Origin: Ilumatobacteraceae bacterium
Lineage (GTDB): Bacteria > Actinomycetota > Acidimicrobiia > Acidimicrobiales > Ilumatobacteraceae
Assembly (NCBI GenBank): GCA_013213745.1
Contig: JABSQH010000027.1
Span: 1-64,000, forward strand
Length of the DNA: 64,000 nt
Reading direction: 5' to 3'
Positions 8,458 to 17,518 of this stretch are shown in pieces. The notes under the pieces were generated by a model that was not told where the DNA came from, searched no databases, and saw only the letters and a list, made by a program, of their open reading frames with translations. Position 1 is the first letter of the stretch. Every line of letters starts with the position of its first letter. Position numbers and translations under genes: made by a program.

Positions 8458-8805
8458 CTAGGGGAGCTCGCCGGGACTCCATCCGTCGTCGGTTGGTAGC
8501 GGGCGGCGGTCTGGGTCATCGCGCCGCACCATCCACCATGCCGCTACGGCCAGCAGAACGACGAACCCGACGATGCCGAGCGCGACGAGCGTCGAATTGT
8601 CTCCATCGTTCGCGTGTCCCGAGTCGCCGGCAGGTGCGGTCGTCGAGTCGCCAGGTGACGCAACAGAGGACCCCGGGGTGGACTCCACCGTCGACCCGAC
8701 GGGTGGGGCGTCGCTCGTGGCTGGTTCGGTGGTGTCCGGTGTCGCCGCGACCGACGATCCGATGCACAGCAGCACCGTCGCCAGCGCACCTCGTACGGAA
8801 CTCAC
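8458..8805 (-). CDS. Small secreted/membrane protein with Ser/Thr/Pro linker
   Basis: 115-residue protein of unknown function. It has an N-terminal signal-like hydrophobic segment (ALATVLLCIGSSVAAT), a Ser/Thr/Pro/Asp-rich extracellular stretch, one C-terminal membrane helix (LVALGIVGFVVLLAVAAWWMV) and a short charged cytoplasmic tail. The GTG start overlaps the SulP stop codon (GTGA) and is preceded by AGAGGA, so it is translationally coupled to the transporter. This topology and coupling suggest an accessory or sensor role for SulP, which is inference. Confidence 0.65.
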   Translation of the reverse strand: MSSVRGALATVLLCIGSSVAATPDTTEPATSDAPPVGSTVESTPGSSVASPGDSTTAPAGDSGHANDGDNSTLVALGIVGFVVLLAVAAWWMVRRDDPDRRPLPTDDGWSPGELP

Positions 8806-10502
8806 GGGCCGTCCTCTGCGTCGACTGCATGCTGTTGCTCGATCCATGCCACCCCGTCGGCGTGTGCTCGTCGAACGGTCTCACCGATGAACGGTCCGCT
8901 GCGATACAGGTTGTGCGTGCCGATCACGTCGGTCGCGCCGGTCACCCGCAGTTGCCGGATGACCCGGCTGTTGTCGGTCACCAACATCAGCTTGCTGTCG
9001 ACGTCGCGCAACTCCTGGGCGTAGGTCTCGAGGACGTCGATCAGGGTTGCGCCAGCGTCGTCGGCGCCACGCACGCGCAGGATCACCACACTGCGTCGAG
9101 AGGTTGGAGTGACCGTAGGAATCTGCTCGATCAGCGTGGCCGCAGTGGCAAAGAAGAGCGCTCCGTAGGGCTGCAACACCACGACCTCGCCCGCGGGTAC
9201 GTCGACGGGGGGATCGACTTCTTCGACTCGGCCGTCGTCGTGGAACACGAGCTGGCGCGTGCGCAGTCGCGTCGACTGCTGGATGACGAACAGCAGCACT
9301 GACATGCCGACGCCGACCAGCACCGCAAACTGCAAGGGGATGATCATCGTGAGGATCAGCGTCACCGTCATCACGGTCGCCGGCACGGCACCGGTCTTGG
9401 CGACCGACGCGATCTGCGCTGGGCGGACCGTGCCGACCCCAACCACGATCAGCAATGCGGCGAGCGATGGCATTGCGATGAGCTCGATCACGCCCGCAAA
9501 GAGCAGGATCACCACCGCCATCATGATTGCGGCGAAGAACGCGGCGGCGCGCGTACGGGCACCGGCGGTGGCCATCAACGAGCTGGCAGACATCGATCCA
9601 CCGACCGGCATCCCACGGAATAGGCCTGCGGCCACGTTGGCCGCTCCCTGGGCGACGAAGTCCTGCGACTCGTTCTGTGGCGCCCCGTCCTCGTTCGGGA
9701 ATCCCGCAGAGACACCGGCACCTTGGACGAGACCGACGAACGCCAACGACACGGCCGGCACGATGAGCACGCCAATGTCGCCGAGTGAGGGCGCTGCGAT
9801 GAACGGGAGCGATCGGGGCACGTCGGCGATGTCAGCGACCTGTTGGATGTCGCGGTCGAACACCCGCATCACGCCGGCCACGGCCGAGCCGGCGAACACC
9901 GCTACCACCAGCCCGAGCGCGCCGAGTTTTGTGCGTTGGAGGCCGACGATCAGCGCAGCCGTCACGAGACCGACGATCACCGTCCACACGTCGACCTGGA
10001 AGATGTTGAACAGTAAGTCGAACGCTCGAACCACGCGGTTGCTCCCCGACGACTCGTACCCGGTGAAGTCGTCGAGTTGCCCCAACACGATGTTGATCCC
10101 GACAGCGGTGATGAACCCTGTCATCACCGAGTTCGACACGAATCGGAGGTACTTGCCGAGGCGCAACAGACCGGCGGCGATCATCACCAGGCCGGTCAGG
10201 ATCGACAACGTGTAGAGCGCACGCGCCGGGTCGTCGCGCCCGTTCAGGTCGACGTCGGCGACGATGATCGCCATTGCGCCGGTGCCCTGCACCGCCATGA
10301 ATGCAGTGCTCGTGAACAACGCTCCGCCAGCGAGGCCGAACAAGTAGGCGTAGAGGCCGGCGATCGGGTTCACGCCGGCGAGCAACCCGCTCGCCAGGCC
10401 GTCGGGCACACTCTCGACGCCCAACACCAATCCGGCCATCGCATCGTCCTTCGCAGTTTTCTTGGACAGCAGTGTGCGTGGTCGGAGCAGCGGGAACTGC
10501 AT
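8802..10502 (-). CDS. SulP family inorganic anion transporter with STAS domain
   Basis: 566-residue inner-membrane permease of the SulP/SLC26 family. About ten to twelve hydrophobic segments occupy residues 20-420, beginning with the family-typical GLVLGVESVPDGLASGLLAGVNPIAGLYAYL. The cytoplasmic STAS domain spans about 450-555. Members move sulfate, bicarbonate or other small anions; which one cannot be told here. The MPVGGSMSASSLMATAGARTR loop is characteristic of the family. It is divergent from argS and overlaps the next small gene by 4 nt. Confidence 0.92.
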   Translation of the reverse strand: MQFPLLRPRTLLSKKTAKDDAMAGLVLGVESVPDGLASGLLAGVNPIAGLYAYLFGLAGGALFTSTAFMAVQGTGAMAIIVADVDLNGRDDPARALYTLSILTGLVMIAAGLLRLGKYLRFVSNSVMTGFITAVGINIVLGQLDDFTGYESSGSNRVVRAFDLLFNIFQVDVWTVIVGLVTAALIVGLQRTKLGALGLVVAVFAGSAVAGVMRVFDRDIQQVADIADVPRSLPFIAAPSLGDIGVLIVPAVSLAFVGLVQGAGVSAGFPNEDGAPQNESQDFVAQGAANVAAGLFRGMPVGGSMSASSLMATAGARTRAAAFFAAIMMAVVILLFAGVIELIAMPSLAALLIVVGVGTVRPAQIASVAKTGAVPATVMTVTLILTMIIPLQFAVLVGVGMSVLLFVIQQSTRLRTRQLVFHDDGRVEEVDPPVDVPAGEVVVLQPYGALFFATAATLIEQIPTVTPTSRRSVVILRVRGADDAGATLIDVLETYAQELRDVDSKLMLVTDNSRVIRQLRVTGATDVIGTHNLYRSGPFIGETVRRAHADGVAWIEQQHAVDAEDGP

Positions 10503-10511
10503 GCAGCGTGG

Positions 10512-10517
10512 ACGGTA
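10512..10517 (-). promoter_or_regulatory. Leaderless -10 hexamer of the SulP gene
   Basis: On the minus strand TACCGT ends 9 nt before the ATG at 10502, with no ribosome binding site between. Confidence 0.55.
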
Positions 10518-10644
10518 GTGCAGCGCGATCGCCGCAACGGGCGGCTGGTGTCATCGATGCCGCCGCGGCGATCGGGGCCCCTGTGCAGAGTGGGCCGAAT
10601 CGTGGTGCGGCGATCGGTGACCGGACGGGCAGAATGGCGGGTGC

Positions 10645-12375
10645 ATGGCCGATCCCGTTCTGACTCTCTCGTCGCTGCTCCAGCCGGTGTTCGACGCGCT
10701 CGCCGACGGTAACGAGGCGGACCCGACGGTCCGACCGTCAGATCACGCCGATGCCCAGATCAACGGCGCGTTGCCGCTCGCCAAGCGCATCGGCACGAAC
10801 CCGCGCGAGCTCGCCCAGCGAGTCGTCGATGCCGGCGCGCTCGACGATGTCGTCTCGGCTGCCGAGGTCGCAGGGCCGGGATTCATCAATGTGAACTTCG
10901 CAGGTCCGTTCCTCGCCGATCAGGTCGCGGAGGTCGCCGAGGACGAGCGACTCGGCGTTCCCGACGCTGATCCAACGAAGACCGTCGTCATCGACTACTC
11001 GGCCCCGAACGTCGCCAAGGAGATGCATGTCGGCCACTTGCGGACGACGGTGATCGGCGATGCGCTCTCGCGGATGCTCGAATTCGTCGGTCACCATGTG
11101 ATCCGCGAGAACCACATCGGCGACTGGGGCCGACCCTTTGGAATGCTGATCGAGCACCTGATCGATATCGGCGAAGATGCAGCCGCCGAGGGACTCGCTC
11201 AAAACGAGCTCGATGCGTTCTACAAGGCGGCGAACGCGAAGTTCGATGCCGACGAGGAGTTCGCCGAGCGCTCTCGGCAGCGGGTCGTGCTGTTGCAGAA
11301 CGGCGACGTCGACACGATCGCGTTGTGGCAGCGGCTCGTCGATCTGTCGACCGAGTACTTCAACACGGTGTACGACAAGCTCGGCATCTTGTTGTCCGAC
11401 GATGATCTGGCGGGGGAGAGCCAATATCAGCCATTGATGCCCGACACGTTGGCCCGGCTCGAAGCGTCTGAGTTGCTGGTTGACGACGATGGCGCTCGTG
11501 TGGTGTTCCCGCCGGGCTTCACCAACCGCGACGGCGACCCGCTGCCGCTCATCATCCAGGCGCGCACGGGCGGGTTCAACTACGCCACGAGCGATCTCGC
11601 CTGTGTGATCGACCGTGTCGAGCGGCTGAACGCCGACCTGATGTTGTATGTCGTCGACGCAGGGCAGTCGCAGCACTTCCAGATGGTGTTCGAGGTCGCA
11701 CGGATGGCCGGATGGCTCGACGCCGACACCGAGGCGGTGCACGTTCCGTTTGGGGTGGTGCTCGGTCCGGATCGTCGTCGCTTGCGTAGCCGCAGCGGGG
11801 AGCCCGTGAAGCTGATCGATCTTGTCGACGAAGCGGTCGATCGGGCCGAGGCGGCGATGGCCGAGAAGAACCCCGATCTCGATCCGGCCGAGCGGTCCGA
11901 GGTCGCTCGAATGATCGGTATCGGTGCGCTGAAGTATGCGGAGCTGTCGAGCGACCGCGTCAAGGACTACGTCTTCGACTGGGACCGGATGGTGTCGTTC
12001 GACGGCAACACCGGTCCCTACCTGCAGTATGCGCACGCCCGGATCTGCTCGCTGTTCCGGCGGGCCGAAGTCGACCGGACCTCCGTGCGTACCGCTCCCA
12101 TCGAGTTCGGCGAGCCCGAGGAACACGCGCTCGCCCTACGACTGCTCAGCTACCCCACGGCGATCGACACCACCCTCGAGACGTACTCCCCGCACAAGCT
12201 GTGCACCTATCTGTACGAGCTGGCGACGGACTTCACGTCGTTCTACGAGCGGTGCCCCGTCCTCAAGGCCGACGAGCCGACGCGTACCAGCCGGCTGGCG
12301 CTCTGTGATCTCACGGCGCGGGTGCTCGCCCACGGGCTCGGCCTGCTGGGGATCGACGCGCCGGAGCGCATGTGA
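10645..12375 (+). CDS. argS: Arginyl-tRNA synthetase
   Basis: Cytosolic class I aminoacyl-tRNA synthetase (576 residues) that charges tRNA-Arg. The N-terminal additional domain is followed by the HIGH-type signature HVGH (128-131, in APNVAKEMHVGHLRTT) and ends with the anticodon-binding domain and the family-typical LGLLGIDAPERM. The KMSKS site is degenerate (RRLRSRSGEPVKL), which is normal for most ArgRS. It begins the conserved argS-lysA-hom-thrC-rho block and overlaps lysA. No Shine-Dalgarno is visible; CAGAAT ends 9 nt before the ATG and may be a weak -10 for a leaderless start. Confidence 0.98.
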   Translation: MADPVLTLSSLLQPVFDALADGNEADPTVRPSDHADAQINGALPLAKRIGTNPRELAQRVVDAGALDDVVSAAEVAGPGFINVNFAGPFLADQVAEVAEDERLGVPDADPTKTVVIDYSAPNVAKEMHVGHLRTTVIGDALSRMLEFVGHHVIRENHIGDWGRPFGMLIEHLIDIGEDAAAEGLAQNELDAFYKAANAKFDADEEFAERSRQRVVLLQNGDVDTIALWQRLVDLSTEYFNTVYDKLGILLSDDDLAGESQYQPLMPDTLARLEASELLVDDDGARVVFPPGFTNRDGDPLPLIIQARTGGFNYATSDLACVIDRVERLNADLMLYVVDAGQSQHFQMVFEVARMAGWLDADTEAVHVPFGVVLGPDRRRLRSRSGEPVKLIDLVDEAVDRAEAAMAEKNPDLDPAERSEVARMIGIGALKYAELSSDRVKDYVFDWDRMVSFDGNTGPYLQYAHARICSLFRRAEVDRTSVRTAPIEFGEPEEHALALRLLSYPTAIDTTLETYSPHKLCTYLYELATDFTSFYERCPVLKADEPTRTSRLALCDLTARVLAHGLGLLGIDAPERM

Positions 12376-13664
12376 TGCGACCCGTCCAGCGGTCGTTGCT
12401 GCCTGACCACGCCACGGTCGAGCCGGACGGCTCCATGGCGATCGGCGGGTGCCGCATCGACGACCTCGCCGCCGAGTTCGGCACGCCGCTGTTCGTGTAC
12501 GACGAGGCCCAGCTACGAGCCCGATGTCGCGCCGCAGCTGACACGTTCGGTGCCGGGCGGGCGATCTACGCCACCAAGGCGTTTCTCTGTCGGGCGATGG
12601 CCCGGATCGCGTACGACGAGGGCATGTTGCTCGATGTCGCCTCCGGCGGCGAACTCGCTGTGGCGTTGGCGGCGGACGTGCCAGCCGATGCGTGCGTCAT
12701 GCACGGCAACAACAAGTCGTTCGACGAACTGCGCACCGGGATCACGGCCGGGGTGCGGCGCATCGTCGTCGACTCCTTCGACGAGCTCGATCGGCTCGAC
12801 GTGCTCCACGGCGAGGGCGTGCGCACGCCAGGCGGTGCATCGCCCTCCGTTCTGCTGCGCATCACCCCTGGAGTCCACGCCCATACCCACGAGTTCATCG
12901 CGACTGGCCAGGACGACTCGAAGTTCGGCTTCAACCTCGGTAACGGCGACGCGTTGCGGGCCGTGGGGCGTGCCACCGACTCGCCGTCGGTCGATCTCGT
13001 CGGCCTCCACTGCCACATCGGATCGAACGTTTTCGAGGCGTCGTCGTTCGCCAAAGCGGCAGAGGTCATGGCCGGCTTCGCCGTTCCGCTCGATCTCCCC
13101 GAGCTGGTCCTCGGAGGCGGACTCGGTGTCGCCTATGTCGACGGCGAAGAGGCCCCGACGATCTCGCAGTGGGGCTCGGTGCTCCTCGATGCCTGCACCG
13201 CGCTCGGCGTGCGTTCGGCGGTGAGCGTGGAACCGGGTCGGGCCATCGCCGCGGCGGCGGCCATCACGGTGTACACCGTCGGCACGGTCAAGCGAATCCC
13301 CGACGTGCGCACCTATGTGGCTGTCGACGGCGGCATGAGTGACAACCCGCGCCCGGTGCTGTACGGATCCGGCTACGAGACGTTCTTGACGCGCGCCGTC
13401 GACGCCGAGCGGCCGCTCGTGGCGCGGGTGGTCGGGAAGCACTGCGAATCTGGCGACGTCCTGGCATTCGAGGCGTCGTTGCCCGACGACGTCGTCGTGG
13501 GCGATCTGCTGGCGATGCCCGTCACCGGCGCGTACGGGCACTCGATGGGCTCGAACTACAACAAGATCGCGCGCCCACCGGTGGTGTTCGTCGCCGACGG
13601 CCAGTCGCGACTCGTCGTGCGGCGCGAGACCGTCGACGATCTGCTCGCCACCGACGTCGGCTAG
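12375..13664 (+). CDS. lysA: Diaminopimelate decarboxylase
   Basis: PLP-dependent fold-type III decarboxylase (429 residues) making L-lysine from meso-diaminopimelate, the last step of lysine synthesis. The PLP lysine lies in AIYATKAF (Lys68). The phosphate-binding glycine motif is LVLGGGLGV, and LHCHIGS, EPGRAI and KHCESGDVL are the expected substrate and dimer-interface motifs. The ATG overlaps the argS stop (TGATG), so the genes are translationally coupled. A GTG one codon earlier is also in frame. Standard length and context. Confidence 0.97.
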   Translation: MRPVQRSLLPDHATVEPDGSMAIGGCRIDDLAAEFGTPLFVYDEAQLRARCRAAADTFGAGRAIYATKAFLCRAMARIAYDEGMLLDVASGGELAVALAADVPADACVMHGNNKSFDELRTGITAGVRRIVVDSFDELDRLDVLHGEGVRTPGGASPSVLLRITPGVHAHTHEFIATGQDDSKFGFNLGNGDALRAVGRATDSPSVDLVGLHCHIGSNVFEASSFAKAAEVMAGFAVPLDLPELVLGGGLGVAYVDGEEAPTISQWGSVLLDACTALGVRSAVSVEPGRAIAAAAAITVYTVGTVKRIPDVRTYVAVDGGMSDNPRPVLYGSGYETFLTRAVDAERPLVARVVGKHCESGDVLAFEASLPDDVVVGDLLAMPVTGAYGHSMGSNYNKIARPPVVFVADGQSRLVVRRETVDDLLATDVG

Positions 13665-13674
13665 AACGGGAACG

Positions 13675-14172
13675 ATGTCTTCCCTCCGACGCCTTGGCGC
13701 CACCCTCGGCGCCGCGTTCGCCACCGTCCGCGCTGTGCAGCGCGAACGCGACCGCCTGTCGGGCCGTCCGACGAAGCGAGCCACGCCGACGGCGCGTCAT
13801 GCGGACCAGCCGGTGACCATCGCATACGACCCCGACATGGATGGCCACGCAGACCCGGGCGAGGTGGTCTGGACCTGGGTGCCGTACGAGGACGATCCCA
13901 ATCAAGGCAAGGACCGCCCGGTGGTGATCATCGGCCATACGGGGCAACGGCTCGCAGGCGTCGCACTGACGTCGAAGAACAAGCAGCGCGACGACGCGGT
14001 GTCGGTCGGAACCGGGGGATGGGACCCGAAGCGGCGGCCGAGTTGGGCCAAGGTCGATCGACTCTTGACCATCGACCCCAGCGAGGTACGACGCGAGGGC
14101 TCGGTGCTCGATCGCCAGCACTTCAACGACGTCGTCAACGGCGTCGGTCGCTATCACACAGTGGTGCGGTAG
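13675..14172 (+). CDS. PemK/MazF-like domain protein without antitoxin
   Basis: 165-residue protein with a basic N-terminal region and a C-terminal PemK/MazF-like domain from about residue 60 (GEVVWTWVPYEDDPNQGKDRPVVIIGH). This motif is typical of the toxin beta-barrel, but no antitoxin ORF lies beside it. It sits 10 bp after lysA inside a housekeeping block. Such stand-alone copies occur in actinobacteria, and their RNase activity has not been established as far as I know. TAGAAC, made from the lysA stop, lies 7 nt before the ATG and could be a weak -10. Confidence 0.75.
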   Translation: MSSLRRLGATLGAAFATVRAVQRERDRLSGRPTKRATPTARHADQPVTIAYDPDMDGHADPGEVVWTWVPYEDDPNQGKDRPVVIIGHTGQRLAGVALTSKNKQRDDAVSVGTGGWDPKRRPSWAKVDRLLTIDPSEVRREGSVLDRQHFNDVVNGVGRYHTVVR

Positions 14173-14183
14173 CGAATCCGGCG

Positions 14184-14498
14184 GTGCCGATCGTGTTGCT
14201 GACCGGGCCGCCGGATGGCGGCACGTCGACAGTGGGTCGACTCGTTGCCGCAGCGTTCGAGCGCGAAGGGATCGAACAGTTCGCACTCCAGCGCGAGGTG
14301 GTGATCGACTGGGCGTAGCGCAAGGCCGCTGCGGGGTACGTGCCGGTGATCGATGACGCTCCCATCCCGCCAGCCGGCTACTTCGAACGTCGATATGCGC
14401 CGCTGCTGGAGTTGCCGACTGTGCAACCGGTGATCCTGCGGCCCACGGCGATGTTGTCCGTGAGCGCACAGGCCCGAGCACCGTTGCCCGACGTTTGA
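14184..14498 (+). pseudogene. Decayed P-loop kinase-like gene
   Basis: A single frame of 104 sense-equivalent codons reads VPIVLLTGPPDGGTSTVGRLVAAAF, then a premature TAG at 14316-14318, then resumes in the same frame with PPAGYFERRYAPLLELPTVQPVILRPT to a TGA. The start resembles a small AAA-type kinase, but the Walker A lysine-serine pair is lost (GGTST instead of GxGKS/T). Both the missing lysine and the in-frame stop argue that it is dead. It lies between the PemK-like gene and hom. Confidence 0.7.
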
Positions 14499-14532
14499 TC
14501 AAACGTTACGGCCGAGCTCACGGACGATCCCG

Positions 14533-14538
14533 TAGCCT
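14533..14538 (+). promoter_or_regulatory. Leaderless -10 hexamer of hom
   Basis: TAGCCT ends 7 nt before the GTG at 14546. It supports this start rather than an ATG 17 codons upstream, which lies ahead of the promoter. Confidence 0.6.
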
Positions 14539-14545
14539 GCGCACC

Positions 14546-15841
14546 GTGACCAGCGAGTTGACGATTGGACTGCTCGGGTGCGGGAACGTCGGGGCCGCGC
14601 TCGTGCAGCTCGTCGAGGCCCAAGCCGACGATGTCGAGCAGCGCACCGGCATCCGCCTGCGTATTGCCCGGGTCGCTGTGCGCAACCTCTCGGCTCCCAG
14701 AGAGGTGGAGCTCGCCGACGGTGTGCTCACCCGCGACACGCACGGCGTCGTCACCGACCCGAGCATCGACATCGTCGTCGAGGCGATCGGTGGAATCGAG
14801 CCCGCGCGCGGGCTGATCCTGCAGGCCCTTGCCAACGGGAAGTCGGTCGTGACTGCGAACAAGGAACTCCTGGCCAACGTCGGGGCCGAGCTGTACACCG
14901 CAGCCGACACCGCCGGGCGCGACCTGTTGTTCGAGGCCGCAGTCGCCGGTGGGATTCCGATCATGCGTGCGTTGCGTGAGAGCCTGCACGGTGAGCCGAT
15001 CGATCGAGTACTCGGCATCATCAACGGCACCACCAACTACATCCTCACGAAGATGACCGATGCGGTCGACTTCGGCGGTGACGCCGACTACGCGGCGGCC
15101 CTCTCGGATGCCCAGCGGCTCGGCTACGCCGAGCGCGATCCCACTGCTGATGTCGAGGGATTCGATGCCGGCGCGAAGGCGGCGATCATCGCCACCGTTG
15201 CCTTCGGGGCCAAGGTCGTGGCCGGTGACGTCTACCACGAGGGCATCGGCGCGATCACCGCAGCGGAGATCGCCATCGCCCGCCGGCTCGGCTACGTCGT
15301 CAAGCCGCTTGCGATCGTCGAGCGCGACAACGGCGAGATCAGCGTGCGCGTCCATCCCGCGATGGTCCCGCTCGACCATCCGTTGGCCACCGTGCGCGAC
15401 AGCTTCAATGCGGTCTTCGTCGAGGGCCGTTTCGTCGACTCGCTGATGTTCTACGGCCGCGGCGCAGGTGGCGCGCCGACGGCGAGCGCGGTGTTCGGCG
15501 ATGTGGTCGATGCTGCGCTCAACCTCCAGTCCGGGACGCACCGGACACTCGGGGCCCTCGCTCCTGCAGCGATTCGCCCTATCGATGAGTCGACGGCCGA
15601 ATACCTGCTCGGCCTCGATGTCGCCGATCGGCCCGGCGTACTCCACGCGGTCACCGGTGTGTTCGCCGAGCACGGGGTCAGCATCCGCGTCGCCGAGCAG
15701 GAGGGCAACGGCCCCGACGCTCGACTGGTGTTCATCACCCACGTCGCCCGGGAGTCCGACGTGCAAGCCACGGTTCGCCAGTTGCGCGATCTCGACGATG
15801 TGCGCAACGTCGGTGGACTGCTGCGCGTCATCGGGGACTGA
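14546..15841 (+). CDS. hom: Homoserine dehydrogenase
   Basis: Cytosolic NAD(P)-dependent enzyme (431 residues) reducing aspartate semialdehyde to homoserine for threonine and methionine synthesis. The Rossmann motif is IGLLGCGNVGAALV. ANKELLA and GGIPIMRALRE ... GIINGTTNYIL are the active-site signatures. A C-terminal ACT domain (about 350-431) presumably mediates feedback control by threonine. The start was fixed by a TAGCCT hexamer 7 nt upstream; the longer frame begins upstream of that promoter. It is followed 4 bp later by thrC. Confidence 0.96.
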   Translation: MTSELTIGLLGCGNVGAALVQLVEAQADDVEQRTGIRLRIARVAVRNLSAPREVELADGVLTRDTHGVVTDPSIDIVVEAIGGIEPARGLILQALANGKSVVTANKELLANVGAELYTAADTAGRDLLFEAAVAGGIPIMRALRESLHGEPIDRVLGIINGTTNYILTKMTDAVDFGGDADYAAALSDAQRLGYAERDPTADVEGFDAGAKAAIIATVAFGAKVVAGDVYHEGIGAITAAEIAIARRLGYVVKPLAIVERDNGEISVRVHPAMVPLDHPLATVRDSFNAVFVEGRFVDSLMFYGRGAGGAPTASAVFGDVVDAALNLQSGTHRTLGALAPAAIRPIDESTAEYLLGLDVADRPGVLHAVTGVFAEHGVSIRVAEQEGNGPDARLVFITHVARESDVQATVRQLRDLDDVRNVGGLLRVIGD

Positions 15842-15845
15842 GCAG

Positions 15846-17225
15846 ATGCGCTACGTCTCGACTCGCGGGCAGGCTCCCGAGTTGGGTTTCGCCGATGCGC
15901 TCCTTTGCGGGTTGGCCAATGACGGCGGACTGTACGTTCCCGCGGAGTTCCCAGCGCTGCGTCCCTCCTCGGCGCGCACCTACGTCGAGCGCGCTGTCGA
16001 GGTGATGTTGCCCTTTGTCGAACCCGACCTCGACGAGATCACGTTGACCAATCTGTGCGACGAGGCCTACGCGTCGTTCCGCCACGACGCCGTGACCCCG
16101 CTGGTGCAACTTGATCATCGCAACTACGTGATGGAGCTGTTCCACGGGCCCACGCTGGCGTTCAAAGACGTCGCGTTGCAGCTCGTCGGGCGGATGTTCG
16201 ACCACGTACTCGCCCAGCGCGGAGAGCGCGTCACGATCGTCGGCGCCACGAGCGGCGACACTGGCTCGGCGGCGATCGATGGCGTCGCCGGGTGTGCATC
16301 GGTCGACATCGTGATTCTCTACCCGCTGGGTCGTGTGAGTGAGGTGCAGCGTCGTCAGATGACCACGGTCACTGCATCGAACGTGCACGCGGTCGCCGTC
16401 GAGGGCACATTCGACGACTGCCAGGACCTCGTCAAAGCGATGTTCAACGATGCGCCGTTCCGCGAGCGCAATCGGCTGGCCGCAGTGAACTCGATCAATT
16501 GGGCCCGGGTCATGGCCCAAACCGTGTACTACGTCGTCGCCGCCGAGACCTTCGCTCGTCCGATCACCGTGTCGGTGCCGACGGGCAACTTTGGCAATGT
16601 GCTCGCAGGCTGGATCGCTCGACAGATGGGGGCGCCGATCGACGGCTTCATCGTGGCCACCAACACCAACGACATCCTCGACCGCTGGATCGGGCACGAC
16701 GACATGTCGGTGCGCGACGTCGTGCCGTCGTTGAGTCCGTCGATGGATATCCAGGTGTCGTCAAACGTCGAGCGCCTGTTGTTCGAGATGAATGGTCGCG
16801 ACGGCGGCCTGACCGCCGAACAGCTCACGCGCTTTCGGGCCACCGGTCGGTTGTCGGTCGAACCCGATCAACGCGTGGCCGTACTTGACGGAACCTTCCG
16901 GTCGGCCGCGATCGACGACCCGGCCACGCTCGACGAGATCGCTCGGCTGCACCGCAGCTGCGGAATGCTGGTCGACCCACACACCGCGACCGGCACGGCG
17001 GCAGCACGAATGTTGGCGGCGCTCGACGATCACGCCGGCCCGGTGGTGACCATGGCTACCGCCCACCCGGCGAAGTTCCCCGACGCCGTCGAGCGAGCAA
17101 CCGGCGTGCACCCCGCGCTTCCCGAGCACCTCGCCGACCTGCTCGAGCGCCCGGAACGGACGACGACGGTCGCCGCCGACCTCGCCGCAGTCGAGGCGCT
17201 CGTCGAGCAGCTGACCGATCCCTGA
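15846..17225 (+). CDS. thrC: Threonine synthase (long type)
   Basis: PLP enzyme (459 residues) converting O-phosphohomoserine to threonine. The start MRYVSTRG, the length and the PLP lysine in HGPTLAFKDVALQ (Lys107) place it with the long E. coli/yeast-like synthases rather than the ~350-residue form frequent in actinobacteria. SGDTGSAAIDG and SVPTGNFGNVLAGW are the phosphate-binding loops. The ATG lies 4 bp after the hom stop, giving a hom-thrC operon. The homoserine kinase gene thrB that often follows is absent; rho comes next. Confidence 0.96.
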   Translation: MRYVSTRGQAPELGFADALLCGLANDGGLYVPAEFPALRPSSARTYVERAVEVMLPFVEPDLDEITLTNLCDEAYASFRHDAVTPLVQLDHRNYVMELFHGPTLAFKDVALQLVGRMFDHVLAQRGERVTIVGATSGDTGSAAIDGVAGCASVDIVILYPLGRVSEVQRRQMTTVTASNVHAVAVEGTFDDCQDLVKAMFNDAPFRERNRLAAVNSINWARVMAQTVYYVVAAETFARPITVSVPTGNFGNVLAGWIARQMGAPIDGFIVATNTNDILDRWIGHDDMSVRDVVPSLSPSMDIQVSSNVERLLFEMNGRDGGLTAEQLTRFRATGRLSVEPDQRVAVLDGTFRSAAIDDPATLDEIARLHRSCGMLVDPHTATGTAAARMLAALDDHAGPVVTMATAHPAKFPDAVERATGVHPALPEHLADLLERPERTTTVAADLAAVEALVEQLTDP

Positions 17226-17283
17226 GCAGGCCCGTTACACGCTGGTTGTCTCGTCGTAACGGCCGGTCGTCGGGGCGCGAACG

Positions 17284-17313
17284 TTGCAGCACGCGTGTTC
17301 GAGTGGTTAACCT
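17284..17313 (+). promoter_or_regulatory. Predicted sigma-70-type promoter of rho
   Basis: TTGCAG (17284-17289) and TAACCT (17308-17313) are separated by 18 bp. The transcript would have a leader of about 200 nt. Confidence 0.5.
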
Positions 17314-17518
17314 AGATTGCGTCCGGTTTTCCGGATCGTTCCACGAGCGAACACCGGCTCGAGATCCCGACCTACATCGAGGTTGCGAGTGCGTCCGCCG
17401 TGGATGAACTCCTTGTTCCGGGGACGATGCTTCGAGCGCGATGCGCGCTCAACCCCCTTCTCTCCCGGAGCTCCACTACTCGGCGGCTCATCCAGAGCCC
17501 CGACCAAGAGAGGTACAC
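17314..17518 (+). promoter_or_regulatory. Long 5' leader of rho
   Basis: About 200 nt of untranslated leader precedes the rho GTG. A small hairpin TCCGG-TTTT-CCGGA lies at 17322-17335. Long leaders that allow Rho to control its own synthesis are known in other bacteria; here this is inference. I see no convincing leader peptide. Confidence 0.4.

Noticed and set aside
13675-14172. A complete toxin-antitoxin pair with the PemK-like gene
   Set aside because: No short antitoxin-like frame lies on either side. The neighbours are lysA and a broken kinase.
17441-17518. Upstream ATG extending Rho by 26 residues
   Set aside because: No ribosome binding site there and no family similarity in the extension, whereas GTG 17519 has GAGAGG and the usual Rho N-terminus follows.
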